A stretch of 64,000 nucleotides of DNA from Streptomyces sp. NBC_00582 (GCF_036345155.1 NZ_CP107772.1:7998001-8062000); one strand, 5' to 3'; counted from the first letter of the stretch, positions 7,223 to 16,329 are shown. The notes: generated from the sequence alone by a model not told the origin. Program-made: numbers and translations.

Positions 7223-9094
7223 GTGTCCCCGCGTTCCGCCGTTGCCGATCGCACCGTCCTGCCGCCCTGGCTCGCCCACGCCCTGCGGGCCCAGCGCGGA
7301 CCCGTCCCCTGGAGCGCGGTCACCCGCGGCGCACTCGCGGCCGGACCGCTCCTGCTGGTCGCGGTCCTCACCGACCACGTCTCCCTCGGCGTCGTCGCCG
7401 CCATCGCCGCGATGCTCGCCGGGATCAACGACCGCCCCGGCAGCCGACGGGCCGCCGTCAAACGGCTCGGGGTACCCGCGCTCGCGGGCGCGGGCGGGAT
7501 GCTCGTCGGGACATACGTCGGCGGCCAGGTGGGCGCCGTCGCGCTGACCGCCGTACTGACCGCCCTCGGCCTCCTCGCCGGCGGGATGAGCGCCATCGGG
7601 CCCGTCGCCTCGGGAGCCGGGACACAGCTCCTCGTCGCGGCGGCCGTCGGCGCCGGAATGCCCGTGCCCGAAGCCGGATGGATCCGCGCCCTCGCCTTTC
7701 TCGCCGGCGCCGGCTGGCTGCTCACCCTGCGCCTCGCACTGCCCACACCCGGCGCGCTGACCGGCGACTTCCGCTTCGACGGCGAGCGCGCCGCGGTCGC
7801 CGGGGTCTACGACGCCGTCGCCGACCTCCTCGACGCCGCCGGCACCGAACACGCCACCGCCCGCCGCGCCGCCCTCACCGCCGCCCTCGACCACGCCCAG
7901 GACGCCCTCACCGGCCCCCGCCTGCGCCGCTGCGCCGGCTCCGCCGCCGAACGCCGGCTGCACGCCCAGTACGCCGCCGCGCTGCCCCTCGCCGAGGCCG
8001 CGACCGCCCTCGCCTGGGCCGGGGACCCCGTCTGCGAACGCGCCACCGAAGGGCCCCGGCGCCTCGCCGTCGCCGTACGCGACCACACGCCCACCGGGCC
8101 GCTGCCCGCGCCCTCCCGGTCCGCGCCCGCGCTGCGCGCCCTCGACGACGCGCTGCTGCACGCCGCCGAGACCTTCGACCGGGGCGGCGCGGACGCACTG
8201 CACACCCGCAGGCGCCGCGCCCGCGATCTGCTGCGGACCGCGTTCGGGGCGGGCGGCCGTGAGTACGGGCTGCGGGTCGCCCTGTGCTTCGGGGCGAGCG
8301 CCGCCATCGCCCAGGCCCTGCACCACTCCCACTGGTACGGGCAGCACACCCACTGGTACTGGCTGCCCGCCACCGCCGTGTTCCTCGTCAAGCCCGACCT
8401 CGGTCCGCTGGTGTCCCGGGTGCTGTGCCGGGCCGCCGGGACGGTGCTCGGCGCGCTGCTGTTCGCCGCGTTCGCCGCCGTGCTGCCCCGGCCGGAGGGG
8501 CTCGTCGCGCTGGTCGCCGTCTGCGGTGCGCTCATCCCCGTCTCCACCCGGCACTTCGCCGCGCAGACCGCCGTCGTCACCGTCCTCGTGCTGTCCCTCG
8601 TGATGGTCGGCGGCGAGCCCCAGGCCTCCGTCAGCCGTATCGCCGAGACCCTGCTGGCCTGCGCGATCGTGCTCGTCGTCGGACATCTGCCGATGCCGGG
8701 GGAGCGCGGCGGCCAGGTGCGCGCCCGGCTCGCCACAGCCTCCGCCGCCGCGCACGCCTACCTCACCCATGTCCTCGACGGCCCCGACGACCGCGCCGTC
8801 CGCTGGACCCTGCGCCGCGAGGCCTACCGCACGCTCGCCGAGGCCCGTACCGCCAGCGCGCTGGCCGCCCATGAACTGCCCGCCCTCGCCCGGCACTCGG
8901 AGGGCACGGACGAGGTCGCCGCCCTCCTCGAACGGCTCGTCGACACCACCACCGCCTGCGCCGTCCACCTCGACGACACCGGCCGGCTCGGGCCCGGGCA
9001 CCGGGCCCGGCTCGCCGAACTCCTCGGCGAACTCGCCGTGCGGCGGGACCGCGTGGGGCTGACGACTCCGGTGCCGGTGCCGCTCGCGGGCTGA
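7223..9094 (+). CDS. FUSC-family membrane protein (aromatic acid exporter-like)
   Basis: 623 residues from the GTG at 7223 behind ACAGGAG. The ATG of the longer frame at 6920 lies inside the permuted tRNA and is rejected. Two clusters of hydrophobic helices (about 35-155 and 345-490) flank a long cytosolic helical region, the layout of the FUSC/YccS/AaeB group. The second cluster holds YWLPATAVFLVKPDLG, the usual FUSC signature. It may export aromatic acids or help maintain the envelope; the substrate is unknown. A hairpin after the stop separates it from the convergent gene. Confidence 0.85.
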   Translation: MSPRSAVADRTVLPPWLAHALRAQRGPVPWSAVTRGALAAGPLLLVAVLTDHVSLGVVAAIAAMLAGINDRPGSRRAAVKRLGVPALAGAGGMLVGTYVGGQVGAVALTAVLTALGLLAGGMSAIGPVASGAGTQLLVAAAVGAGMPVPEAGWIRALAFLAGAGWLLTLRLALPTPGALTGDFRFDGERAAVAGVYDAVADLLDAAGTEHATARRAALTAALDHAQDALTGPRLRRCAGSAAERRLHAQYAAALPLAEAATALAWAGDPVCERATEGPRRLAVAVRDHTPTGPLPAPSRSAPALRALDDALLHAAETFDRGGADALHTRRRRARDLLRTAFGAGGREYGLRVALCFGASAAIAQALHHSHWYGQHTHWYWLPATAVFLVKPDLGPLVSRVLCRAAGTVLGALLFAAFAAVLPRPEGLVALVAVCGALIPVSTRHFAAQTAVVTVLVLSLVMVGGEPQASVSRIAETLLACAIVLVVGHLPMPGERGGQVRARLATASAAAHAYLTHVLDGPDDRAVRWTLRREAYRTLAEARTASALAAHELPALARHSEGTDEVAALLERLVDTTTACAVHLDDTGRLGPGHRARLAELLGELAVRRDRVGLTTPVPVPLAG

Positions 9095-9096
9095 AC

Positions 9097-9122
9097 GGGC
9101 GCCGTGGTGGCTGGTGGCGCCC
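9097..9122. terminator. Hairpin between convergent genes
   Basis: GGGCGCC (9097-9103) pairs with GGCGCCC (9116-9122). It is positioned between the FUSC stop and the convergent exonuclease-family gene, so it could serve both strands. Confidence 0.55.
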
Positions 9123-9175
9123 ACGCGGCGCAGCCGCCGGCGACACGGTCCCGCGCCCCTCCAGGGCGCTGCCCG

Positions 9176-10120
9176 TCAGCCGACGCGCACCCACACCGGG
9201 GCGTGGTCCGATCCCGCCGCGCTGTGGTGTGCCGCCGGATCCGCCCCCACCGACGGCAGACGGAGTTCCTCCACCGTCCCCGTCCCGGCCTGCGTGACCC
9301 GGTGGACCAGGCGGTGGCTCGTCAGGATGTGGTCGATCAGTTCACGGCGGCCGGAGTCGATCCGCGAGTACCGACGGTCGGCGGGGATCAGCGGGGCCAC
9401 GTCCCACAGCCGGGCCGCGTCGCCCCTGTCGGGCGTCTCGAAGCCCGGCGTACCGATCACGGAACCGGGTGGCCCCAGCAGCATCTGGGTGGTCGCCGCC
9501 TGCACCTCGTCGTTGAGATCGCCCAGCACGGCCACATCGCGCGCACGGCCGTCACCGGCCAGCAGCTCGTCGGCGAGTGCCCGCAGCGCCGTCGCCTCCG
9601 CGGCCCGCCGGTAGAGGGCGTACGCGCCGTAACGGGCCCGTTCGCCCTCGTCGTGCGGGAAGAAACGATCCCCCGGGTAGGTGAGCAACTTGGATTTCAG
9701 ATGCGCCACCGCCATCCGCAGCGGCCCGGCCTCCGTCACCGTCTCCACCGCGAGGAACCCCCGCCCCGCCCCCTCCGAGACGGCACCGGAGTCGTCCGCC
9801 TGCACCGGCCGCACCCGCGCCGGGAACGCCCGCGTGTCCGCGAGGACCTCCAGGGGCGTACGGCTGACCACTCCGACCCGGATGCCCCGGCCGTCGGGGA
9901 GGGCGGAGAGCGCCGTGTGCCAGGTGCCGCCCACCGTCTCCAGCAGATCCGCCAGCGCCTCGGGCTCCCCGACCTCCTGCACGCCGAGCACCCCCGGGTC
10001 GAGCGCCGTCACGACGTCGGCCAGCGCGGCGAGCTTCGCCTCGTACGCCGCCTTGTCCTTCGGGCCGAACGGTCCGCCGGGCCGGTACAGGTTCTCCAGG
10101 TTCCAGGTGGCGAGGAGCAT
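9176..10120 (-). CDS. Endonuclease/exonuclease/phosphatase-family protein
   Basis: 314 residues from the ATG at 10120, with a GGAGGGAG site. Motifs of the EEP fold appear in order: TWNLENL (Asn/metal site), VLGVQEVGE (catalytic Glu), MAVAHLKSKL, VLGDLNDE (Asp/Asn), and SDHAPVWVRV (catalytic Asp-His pair). These enzymes cleave phosphodiester bonds with Mg. Without a signal peptide it is probably an intracellular nuclease or a phosphatase on a small molecule. Longer upstream frames extend through low-complexity sequence and lack a ribosome site. Confidence 0.87.
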   Translation of the reverse strand: MLLATWNLENLYRPGGPFGPKDKAAYEAKLAALADVVTALDPGVLGVQEVGEPEALADLLETVGGTWHTALSALPDGRGIRVGVVSRTPLEVLADTRAFPARVRPVQADDSGAVSEGAGRGFLAVETVTEAGPLRMAVAHLKSKLLTYPGDRFFPHDEGERARYGAYALYRRAAEATALRALADELLAGDGRARDVAVLGDLNDEVQAATTQMLLGPPGSVIGTPGFETPDRGDAARLWDVAPLIPADRRYSRIDSGRRELIDHILTSHRLVHRVTQAGTGTVEELRLPSVGADPAAHHSAAGSDHAPVWVRVG

Positions 10121-10567
10121 GCCGGGCTCCCTCCAGGAGGTGTCGTGGCGCCAGGGTGCCCGCCCGCCGCGTACGGCGACAGCTTCGCGACACGAAGCGG
10201 GCCACGCCTCACGCGACCGCACGACACCGCCGTACGTCGACACGACGACGCCCGCTCCGACACCCGCCCCCCACGCGGAAAACCCCCGGCCATCCACGCG
10301 GTGTACGACCGCGGCCTCGACGGGCCCGGCGCCACCCCCGGCTCCTCGACCTCACCGCCCTGGAGCCGCTCGCGGAGCGGCCCGTCCGCCATCACGACGC
10401 GTACGACGTCTGACACGCGCGGTGCCTGAGTTGTCCGGAACGTGACCGGATCCTCACGGTCCGCGCCGAACCCGTGTCAACTACGTCTCAGTAACGCAAC
10501 TGAGCGAGCTTCCAGGCCCCCGGAGAGCGTTAACTCCTACAAGTACGACGCTTTCTGGAGGTGCGAG
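10121..10567. other. 447-bp intergenic region between divergent genes
   Basis: No convincing gene is visible. It contains an inverted repeat CTCAGT (10487-10492) / ACTGAG (10499-10504), 64 bp upstream of the small plus-strand ORF. Its inside reads AGTAACGCAACT, loosely like a BldD-type box, but one half-site does not match. It must also hold the promoter of the exonuclease-family gene. Confidence 0.5.
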
Positions 10568-10741
10568 ATGGTGAACGGGCGAACCGTGCTCGAGCGCTTT
10601 CCCGCAGGCGGGCCGCGCGGATCGTGGCCCGCGGAGGAGTTCGCCCACGCGCGGCGCATGGAGGGGCTGGCCGCCGAGGTCGTCATGGACCTCGCGACCG
10701 ACACCTTCCTGGTGATCGTGCGGGCCGACGCCGCCGAGTGA
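10568..10741 (+). CDS. Small conserved protein, 57 residues (DUF5988-like)
   Basis: The ATG at 10568 follows a good TGGAGG ribosome site. The 57-residue product contains FPAGGPRGSWPAEEF and ends in an acidic Ala-rich tail; no signal peptide or membrane span. The size and the GGP..P-type motif recall small Streptomyces proteins of the DUF5988 type, but that assignment is tentative. It ends 3 bp before the convergent ABC transporter gene. The frame and ribosome site support it being real. Confidence 0.65.
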   Translation: MVNGRTVLERFPAGGPRGSWPAEEFAHARRMEGLAAEVVMDLATDTFLVIVRADAAE

Positions 10742-10744
10742 TCC

Positions 10745-12742
10745 TCAGCCGACGCTCGACGTGGGCGCCGTCGGCTTGAACTGCTCCGCCTGGAGGGCGT
10801 ACAGCTCCGCGTAGACGCCGCCGCAGGCCAGCAGCTCGTCCGGGGTCCCGGACTCCACCAGCCGGCCCTGGTCGAGGACGTGCACCAGGTCCGCGTGGCG
10901 CACCGACGCCAGCCGGTGGGTGATCAGGACGACCGTCTGACCGCTGCCCGCCAGCGCCCGGATCTTGTCGAACACCTCCAGCTCGGCCCGGGCGTCCAGG
11001 GCCGCCGTCGGCTCGTCCACGATCAGGATGCGGCCGCGCCGGTACGCGGCCCGCGCGATGCCGAGGCGCTGCCACTGGCCGCCGGACAGCTCGTGCCCGC
11101 CGCTGAAGTTCCGGGCCAGCAGGGTGTCCAGACCGCGCGGCAGATCCGCGACCACGTCCTCGGCGCCCGCCTCCGCGACCGCGCCCGCCAGCCGCTCCTC
11201 CGTCATCGCCGCGGACGAGCGCCCCACGGCCACGTTCACCCGCGCGGTGAACGGCCAGCGCTTGAAATCCTGCGCCACCATCGCGATCCGCTCGGCGAGC
11301 TGGTGCCGGTCCGCGTCCGCCGCGTCCACGCCGTCCCACAGGATCCGCCCCCGGTCCGGCCGGTACAGCCCGGCCAGCAGCTTCACCAGGGTCGTCTTGC
11401 CCGAGCCGTTCTCCCCGACCAGCGCGACGATCCGGCCGAGCGGGAGGGAGAGCGTGACGTCGTCGAGGGCGGGGCGCGCCGACTCGCCGGGATAGCCGAA
11501 CGTGACGTTCTCGAAGCGGATCTCCCGCGGGTCCTCCGGCAGGGCCACCCCGCCCTCCGGGATCGCCCGCTCGGCCGCCTCGACGTACAGCCGCTGCAGA
11601 TCCCCCACGAACAGGGCCTCCTCGTGGAGCTGGTTGACCTCCAGGACGAGCGTGTTCAGGCTCGCCGAGCCGCTGCGGATCGCGATCACCGCGGTGCCCG
11701 CGACCGCCAGCGCCATCGTCCCGGTGAGCAGCAGCCCGCCCAGCGTGGCGTACGTCGCCACCGTCGCCAGCCCCGTCCAGATCGCCGCGATCAGCCCGGT
11801 ACGGGCGGCGAGCCGGGCCAGCCGGGCCTGCTCCGCCTCCGCCGTCTCCGACATCGCCCGGAAGTGCCGCAGCAGGAACGGGCCGACCCCGTGCACCCGG
11901 ATCTCGGGCGCCGCCTCCGGCTCGGTCAGCAGAGCGGCGATGAGATGACCCGCGCGCGCGTGCTGCACCCAGGTGTGGAACGACTCGTAGCGGCGCCGCG
12001 CGTTCGTCAGGGCGCTCCAGGCGCTCGGCAGCGTCATCGTGATCAGCAGCGGCAGCAGCAGCGGATGCAGCACCGTCAGCACCCCGGCCGCCGCCACCAG
12101 CGAGATCATCGCGTTCACCACGCGCGTGCCGTACATGATCATCCGCCGTGCGGACGAGGCGCCGTACTGCGCCGTGTCCAGCAGCTTGTGGAAGGCGTGG
12201 TCCTCGATCGCGGCCAGCTCCACCGCCGCCGCCCGCTCCAGATACAGCTCGGTCGCCACCCGCTCCACCTTGGGCTCCAGCCGCCCGGTGGCGTATGTCG
12301 ACGCGGCCCGCAGCAGCGCTCCCACGAGGAGTACGGCGGCCATGACGACCAGGGCGGGGAGGGAACCGTGCAGCCGGTCCTCCATCGGGCCGCCGCCGAT
12401 CAGCCGGGTGAGCACCGAGTTCACCGCGAGCAGCCCCACCGCCTGGGCCACGCCCCGGCCTGCCTCGGCGGCCAGCACGGTGCGGGCGGCCCGCGGGTCG
12501 GCCTGCCGGGCCAGCTTCAGGCTGACCGCCAGCAGGGAGGGGAGCCGGGTCACCATCGCGCGGAAACTCAGCTCCAGGAAGGCGTCCCGGTGCTGGTTCC
12601 AGCCCATGTCGTAGCGGAGCGGGCCGCCGAAGAGCAGCCGCTCCGACTCGGACACCTCGCGCTCGTCGGGACCCTTCGGTTTGTGCGCCTCTCCCGCCTG
12701 CCCCACGTTTGCCGCCTCCCGCGATCGTCGACGAACGGCCAC
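10745..12742 (-). CDS. ABC transporter, fused permease and ATPase
   Basis: 665 residues. After a polar N terminus, an exporter-type membrane domain with about six helices (roughly 80-400) is followed by an ATPase domain. The ATPase has Walker A GENGSGKT, signature LSGGQ, Walker B ILIVDEPTAALD and switch His in VVLITHRL. One polypeptide has one membrane and one ATPase domain, so it would act as a dimer exporting a lipid, peptide or drug. No peptidase domain or biosynthetic neighbours give a substrate. ATG start at 12742. Confidence 0.88.
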   Translation of the reverse strand: MAVRRRSREAANVGQAGEAHKPKGPDEREVSESERLLFGGPLRYDMGWNQHRDAFLELSFRAMVTRLPSLLAVSLKLARQADPRAARTVLAAEAGRGVAQAVGLLAVNSVLTRLIGGGPMEDRLHGSLPALVVMAAVLLVGALLRAASTYATGRLEPKVERVATELYLERAAAVELAAIEDHAFHKLLDTAQYGASSARRMIMYGTRVVNAMISLVAAAGVLTVLHPLLLPLLITMTLPSAWSALTNARRRYESFHTWVQHARAGHLIAALLTEPEAAPEIRVHGVGPFLLRHFRAMSETAEAEQARLARLAARTGLIAAIWTGLATVATYATLGGLLLTGTMALAVAGTAVIAIRSGSASLNTLVLEVNQLHEEALFVGDLQRLYVEAAERAIPEGGVALPEDPREIRFENVTFGYPGESARPALDDVTLSLPLGRIVALVGENGSGKTTLVKLLAGLYRPDRGRILWDGVDAADADRHQLAERIAMVAQDFKRWPFTARVNVAVGRSSAAMTEERLAGAVAEAGAEDVVADLPRGLDTLLARNFSGGHELSGGQWQRLGIARAAYRRGRILIVDEPTAALDARAELEVFDKIRALAGSGQTVVLITHRLASVRHADLVHVLDQGRLVESGTPDELLACGGVYAELYALQAEQFKPTAPTSSVG

Positions 12743-12871
12743 TATCCCGGCAGGCGACGGGGCAGGACAGGGCGCGGGACGCGGAAGAGGGATGCGCGGG
12801 GGCGTACGCCGGAGGCCGGACGACCGCGCTGCGCGGGGCCGGCGGGGCGGCCGGCGGTACGTGGTGGCCGA

Positions 12872-13312
12872 CTACGCGCTGATCGGCCGGGACCAGGTGG
12901 GTGTCGTGCCCGTGAGGCGGCACAGCGCCAGATAGAGGGGGATCGGCGGGGTGTACGGAAGCGTGCCGTCCGGTCGGTGGATGAGGTCCGGGGCCGGCAG
13001 GGACTCCGGGACGATCGCGCCCGGTGCGTAGCGGGCGGGGGCGGGCCACTCCAGGGCGTAGTCGGAGTCCGAGGGGACGAGCCACCACCAGTGACCCTCG
13101 TCGGCGAACACACAGCCCACCCGGGGCAGCCGGGGCATGAGCAACGGGCCGATGCCGGCCGGTACGGCCACGGCGTCGCAGCCCAGCGGGGCGGTCATGC
13201 CGTCCGGCACGGTGAGCCGGCGGGGAGGCTGCGGGACGGGGCCGAGGTCGCGCCGCAGTCGGACGAGCGTGTCGAGGGAGCGCACCGGCCTCCGGCCGGG
13301 CGCGCCGCTCAT
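12872..13312 (-). CDS. Conserved hypothetical protein coupled to the anti-sigma-like ATPase
   Basis: 146 residues from the ATG at 13312, which overlaps the stop of the upstream ATPase gene by 4 nt (ATGA), so the two are translationally coupled. The protein has no membrane span. It includes GCVFADEGHWWWLVPSDSDYALEW, a tryptophan-rich strand segment, then IHRPDGTLPYTPPIPLY. I do not recognise an enzymatic family. The coupling suggests a role with the ATPase or its XRE/DUF397 neighbours. Confidence 0.72.
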   Translation of the reverse strand: MSGAPGRRPVRSLDTLVRLRRDLGPVPQPPRRLTVPDGMTAPLGCDAVAVPAGIGPLLMPRLPRVGCVFADEGHWWWLVPSDSDYALEWPAPARYAPGAIVPESLPAPDLIHRPDGTLPYTPPIPLYLALCRLTGTTPTWSRPISA

Positions 13313-14940
13313 GCCCTCCCCCGCTCTCGGCTTCTCTCGAGCGCGGGAAGCCCCGAACCGCCCCCGGAACCGGGGAACGGCCGAGGGACGGAGACCTCGC
13401 CGACGGGGGCGGGGGAGTGGGCGGTGACCGAATGGACCGGGGGGAGCTGCTCCGCGCCGCGCTCGTCCACGCAGTGGGCGTCGAGGGCACGATGATCCGG
13501 CGTGCGGTGATCGGCGGTGCGAAGGTCGGCCGGGCGGTGGTCCGCGGTGCGGTGGTCCGCGGTGCGAAGGTCGGCCGGGCGGTGGTCCGCGGTGCGAAGG
13601 TCGGCCGTGCGGTGATCCACCGGGCGGTGGTCCGGCTTGCGGTGGTCCGCGGGGCGGTGGTCCGTCGGGCAGTGGTCCGCGGGGCGGTGGTCCGTCGCGC
13701 GGTGGTCCGTCGGGCGGTGGTCCGCGGGGCGGTGGTCCGTCGGGCGGTGATCGGCCGTGCGGTGGTCCGTCGGGCGGTGGTCCGTGAGGCGGTGATCGGC
13801 CGTGCGGTGGGTCAGCGGGCTGTGGCTCACCCAGGTGTGGCCGGCCGGGGCGTGCGCGAAGGGGCTCTGGTCCAGAGCGTGATGGCTCGGGCCGTGGTGG
13901 TCCAGGACGCAGAGGTCGGACACCCGCTGCTCCGGAGCACGCCGGTCGGGGGCGAACGGGTTGGCGGCGCGCTGTTCGGGGATGCGGTGGTCCGCGCCGT
14001 AGGGACCGGCCGTGCGCTGCTCCGGGCCGAGGTGCTGCTTGGGCTCCGGGCCGAGGTGGTCCTTGGGATCCGGACTGACGTGGCCCTTGGCCGGGGGTGT
14101 GACCGGCGTCCGGCCGAGGGGCTTCGGCGCGCCGAGCGGCGTTCTGCGTATCAGCTCGGCCGCGTACGCCTCCGCCGCACCGGGCGAGGGCGCCGGACGG
14201 GGCACCCGGGCGCCGCCCATCGGCGCGCGATCGCGGTGGGACTGCTCCACGGCCTCGTCCTCGTCCCCGGAGCCCTCGGCCGGGCCGGGCTTGGGACGGG
14301 CGCCCCAGCCGAGATCGTCGCGCGGCTCGCCGTGCTCCCGCGCCTCCCCTCCGCCCGGGCGCGGCACGGCCTGCTCCTGCTCCGGCCTCCGCTCCCGCGC
14401 TTCCTCCGCGCTCGCGTCGGCACCGGGCTCGGCGGCCTCGGCCGGCTCGTCCGCGCCGCGCGGGAGGTCCGCCCAGACCAGCAGGCCGGAGCCGTGCTCC
14501 TGGGCGCCCCAGGCGTGACAGAGGGCCTCGACGAGGAGCAACCCCCTCCCGTGCTCCTCCTCGGGACGCTGCGGGGAGGGATGCGGATCGTCGGGAGCGC
14601 AGCCCTGGTCGCGAACGGCTATGCGCAGCACGTCGTCGCCGTCGAGCAGCTCGCACACGACGACATCGCTGGCCGTGTGCACGATCGCGTTGGTGACCAG
14701 CTCGGATATGACGAGAGCCGCGGTGTCGCAGGTGTCCTCGCACACCGACCAGCCGGTCAGCCGGGCCCGTGCCAGACGTCTGGCCTGGGCGGGCGAACCC
14801 GGATGGGCGGCCAGTTCGAATCGGAACCGGCGCTCGGCAGCGGCCTGTTCGGGGCCTGCTCCCGGGGCGGCACCGAGACCCTGGGGGCGGCCTGCGGCGG
14901 CGTCTGTTCCTAAGGGCGCGGACGGAATCACGCTTGCCAC
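13309..14940 (-). CDS. Anti-sigma-factor-like HATPase with His-rich pentapeptide repeat tail
   Basis: 543 residues from the GTG at 14940 (MASVIPSAPLGT). A TTG at 14967 would add nine residues but sits on a palindrome. Residues about 35-160 are a GHKL/HATPase_c domain of the SpoIIAB/RsbW type: LVISELVTNAIVHT (N box), VRDQGCAPDDP (G1-like) and EEHGRGLLLVEALCHAWG (G2). The rest is low complexity, including about 21 repeats of a D-H-R-x-x pentapeptide. ATPases of this type pair with XRE/DUF5753 and DUF397 genes, as in the divergent genes here. The tail could bind metal. Confidence 0.85.
   Translation of the reverse strand: MASVIPSAPLGTDAAAGRPQGLGAAPGAGPEQAAAERRFRFELAAHPGSPAQARRLARARLTGWSVCEDTCDTAALVISELVTNAIVHTASDVVVCELLDGDDVLRIAVRDQGCAPDDPHPSPQRPEEEHGRGLLLVEALCHAWGAQEHGSGLLVWADLPRGADEPAEAAEPGADASAEEARERRPEQEQAVPRPGGGEAREHGEPRDDLGWGARPKPGPAEGSGDEDEAVEQSHRDRAPMGGARVPRPAPSPGAAEAYAAELIRRTPLGAPKPLGRTPVTPPAKGHVSPDPKDHLGPEPKQHLGPEQRTAGPYGADHRIPEQRAANPFAPDRRAPEQRVSDLCVLDHHGPSHHALDQSPFAHAPAGHTWVSHSPLTHRTADHRLTDHRPTDHRTADHRPTDHRPADHRPTDHRATDHRPADHCPTDHRPADHRKPDHRPVDHRTADLRTADHRPADLRTADHRTADHRPADLRTADHRTPDHRALDAHCVDERGAEQLPPVHSVTAHSPAPVGEVSVPRPFPGSGGGSGLPALERSRERGRA
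13485..13815 (-). repeat. 15-bp coding repeats giving about 21 D-H-R-x-x pentapeptides
   Basis: The nucleotide pattern GCGGTGGTCC plus five variable bases (plus-strand reading) recurs in frame. It encodes runs such as DHRPTDHRTA and DHRPADLRTA within the ATPase tail. Units differ mostly in the last two residues (PT, PA, TA, KP, PV), and His is occasionally replaced by Leu. The near identity indicates recent expansion by slippage or unequal crossing-over. Confidence 0.9.
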
Positions 14941-14956
14941 TATCGCCGTGCCGTGA

Positions 14957-14971
14957 ACACTTGGCAAGTGT
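14957..14971. promoter_or_regulatory. Palindrome ACACTTGGCAAGTGT upstream of the ATPase gene
   Basis: Seven-bp arms ACACTTG and CAAGTGT surround one central base. It lies 16 bp upstream of the chosen GTG start in the divergent promoter region facing the XRE gene. It is a likely operator for the XRE regulator or another protein. Confidence 0.55.
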
Positions 14972-15091
14972 CACTCTGAAAAATGCAGAGTGCTGTGTGA
15001 CGCGGTGGAGCGCCGTGGCACACTGCTCGCAACAGCATGTTGAGCGGCGCCAGTTGGGATCACCGGAGATCCGCGTACGTGGTCGTACAGA

Positions 15092-15112
15092 TCTTCGAAT
15101 AGGTCTTCGAAT
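15092..15112. promoter_or_regulatory. Direct repeat TCTTCGAAT x2, 12 bp apart
   Basis: TCTTCGAAT occurs at 15092-15100 and 15104-15112, each with the self-complementary core TTCGAA. It lies about 100 bp upstream of the XRE/DUF5753 start. It is a candidate binding site for an autoregulator. Confidence 0.45.
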
Positions 15113-15213
15113 GGCGCCGTAAGGCTGTCAGGATTCGTTCCGTCACCGGCCGGCCGGGGCTGCTCAGCGCGGCCAGGGCACCGGTCGGCCGGGGCTCTTC
15201 GTGGAGGTGGAGC

Positions 15214-16074
15214 GTGAGCGAACCGCGGTCCGCGCCGACCGTCGGACAGGTCGTCCTCGGCCGGCGCCTGCTGGACCTGCGGGAGCGCGCGGGGCTCAAG
15301 CGCGAGGAGGCGGCCAAGATCCTCCGGGTCGCCCCCGCCACCGTCCGCCGCATGGAGATGGCCGAGGTCAGCCTCAAGATCCCCTACCTCCAACTCCTGC
15401 TGAAGGCCTACGGCGTCACCGACGAGGAGGCCGAGGGGTTCGTCCAACTGGCCGAGGATGCCAACAGGCCCGGCTGGTGGCAACGGTTCCACGACGTCCT
15501 CCCCGGCTGGTTCTCGATGCACGTCAGCCTGGAGGGCGCGGCCGCCCTGATCCGCCAGTACGAACCGCACTTCGTGCCCGGTCTGCTGCAGACCGAGGAC
15601 TACGCGCGCGGGGTCCTGAGGTCCGGCGCCATCGGACAGACCCGGCCGGAGGACATCCAGCGTCTGGTCGACCTGCGCATGCAACGCCAGGAACTGCTCA
15701 CTCGTGAGGACGCGCCCCGGCTGTGGGTCGTGATGGACGAGACGGTGCTGCGCCGCCCGGTGGGCGGTCCGGAGGTGATGCGCGCGCAGATCGACAAACT
15801 GCTCGAGGCGGCGAAGCTGCCCAACGTGACGCTGCAGGTGGCCCCGTTCGCGAACGGGCCGCACCCCGGCACCTACGGGCCCTTCGTGCTCTTCCGATTC
15901 GCCATGCCGGAGCTTCCGGACATGGTCTACAGCGAGTACCTGACCGGCGCCGTCTATCTCGACGCGCGCACCGAGGTGGCGACCCACCTCGAGGTCATGG
16001 ACCGCATGGCGGCGCAGGCCGCTACTGCACATCGCACGAAGGAGATCCTCAGGGATTTCCGCAAGGAGCTGTGA
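15214..16074 (+). CDS. XRE-type regulator with DUF5753 (WhiJ-like)
   Basis: 286 residues from the GTG at 15214. Residues about 10-70 form a helix-turn-helix (LGRRLLDLRERAGLKREEAAK, then APATVRRMEMAE). The remainder is a DUF5753 domain, recognisable by QYEPHFVPGLLQTEDYAR, VVMDETVLRRPVGG and a LPNVTLQVAPF segment. Such WhiJ/AbaA-type proteins bind DNA and are usually antagonised by a linked DUF397 partner during Streptomyces development. Its stop is directly followed by the DUF397 start, and the ATPase gene is divergent. Confidence 0.92.
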   Translation: MSEPRSAPTVGQVVLGRRLLDLRERAGLKREEAAKILRVAPATVRRMEMAEVSLKIPYLQLLLKAYGVTDEEAEGFVQLAEDANRPGWWQRFHDVLPGWFSMHVSLEGAAALIRQYEPHFVPGLLQTEDYARGVLRSGAIGQTRPEDIQRLVDLRMQRQELLTREDAPRLWVVMDETVLRRPVGGPEVMRAQIDKLLEAAKLPNVTLQVAPFANGPHPGTYGPFVLFRFAMPELPDMVYSEYLTGAVYLDARTEVATHLEVMDRMAAQAATAHRTKEILRDFRKEL

Positions 16075-16329
16075 ATGGATCGCATCAAGCCGCGCAAACG
16101 GGTCTACAACGGCATGCCCGCGCGGGACTTGGGCAGCGAGGGCTGGCACAAGCCCTGGAGCGGCGGCAACGGAGGCAACTGCCTGGAGGCGATGAAACTC
16201 GCCGACGGCCGGATAGCCGTCCGTCAGTCCACCGACCCGGACGGGCCGGCGCTGATCTACACGACCGACGAGATGACGGCCTTCATCGAAGGGGCCAAGG
16301 CGGGGGATGCCGACTTCCTGCTTTCCTGA
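16075..16329 (+). CDS. DUF397 (BldB-like) small protein
   Basis: 84 residues, beginning with the ATG directly after the regulator's TGA, with AAGGAG inside that gene as ribosome site. It shows DUF397 hallmarks: WHKPWSGGNGGNCLEAM, DGRIAVRQSTDPDGPALIYT and a C-terminal acidic helix. DUF397 proteins such as BldB form small dimers and are thought to control the cognate XRE/DUF5753 protein. The operon arrangement argues for a matched pair here. Confidence 0.92.
   Translation: MDRIKPRKRVYNGMPARDLGSEGWHKPWSGGNGGNCLEAMKLADGRIAVRQSTDPDGPALIYTTDEMTAFIEGAKAGDADFLLS

Noticed and set aside
13417..14913. 498-codon open frame on the plus strand
   Set aside because: It is the antisense of the repeat-rich ATPase gene; its monotonous Arg/Val/Gly composition comes from the 15-bp repeats.
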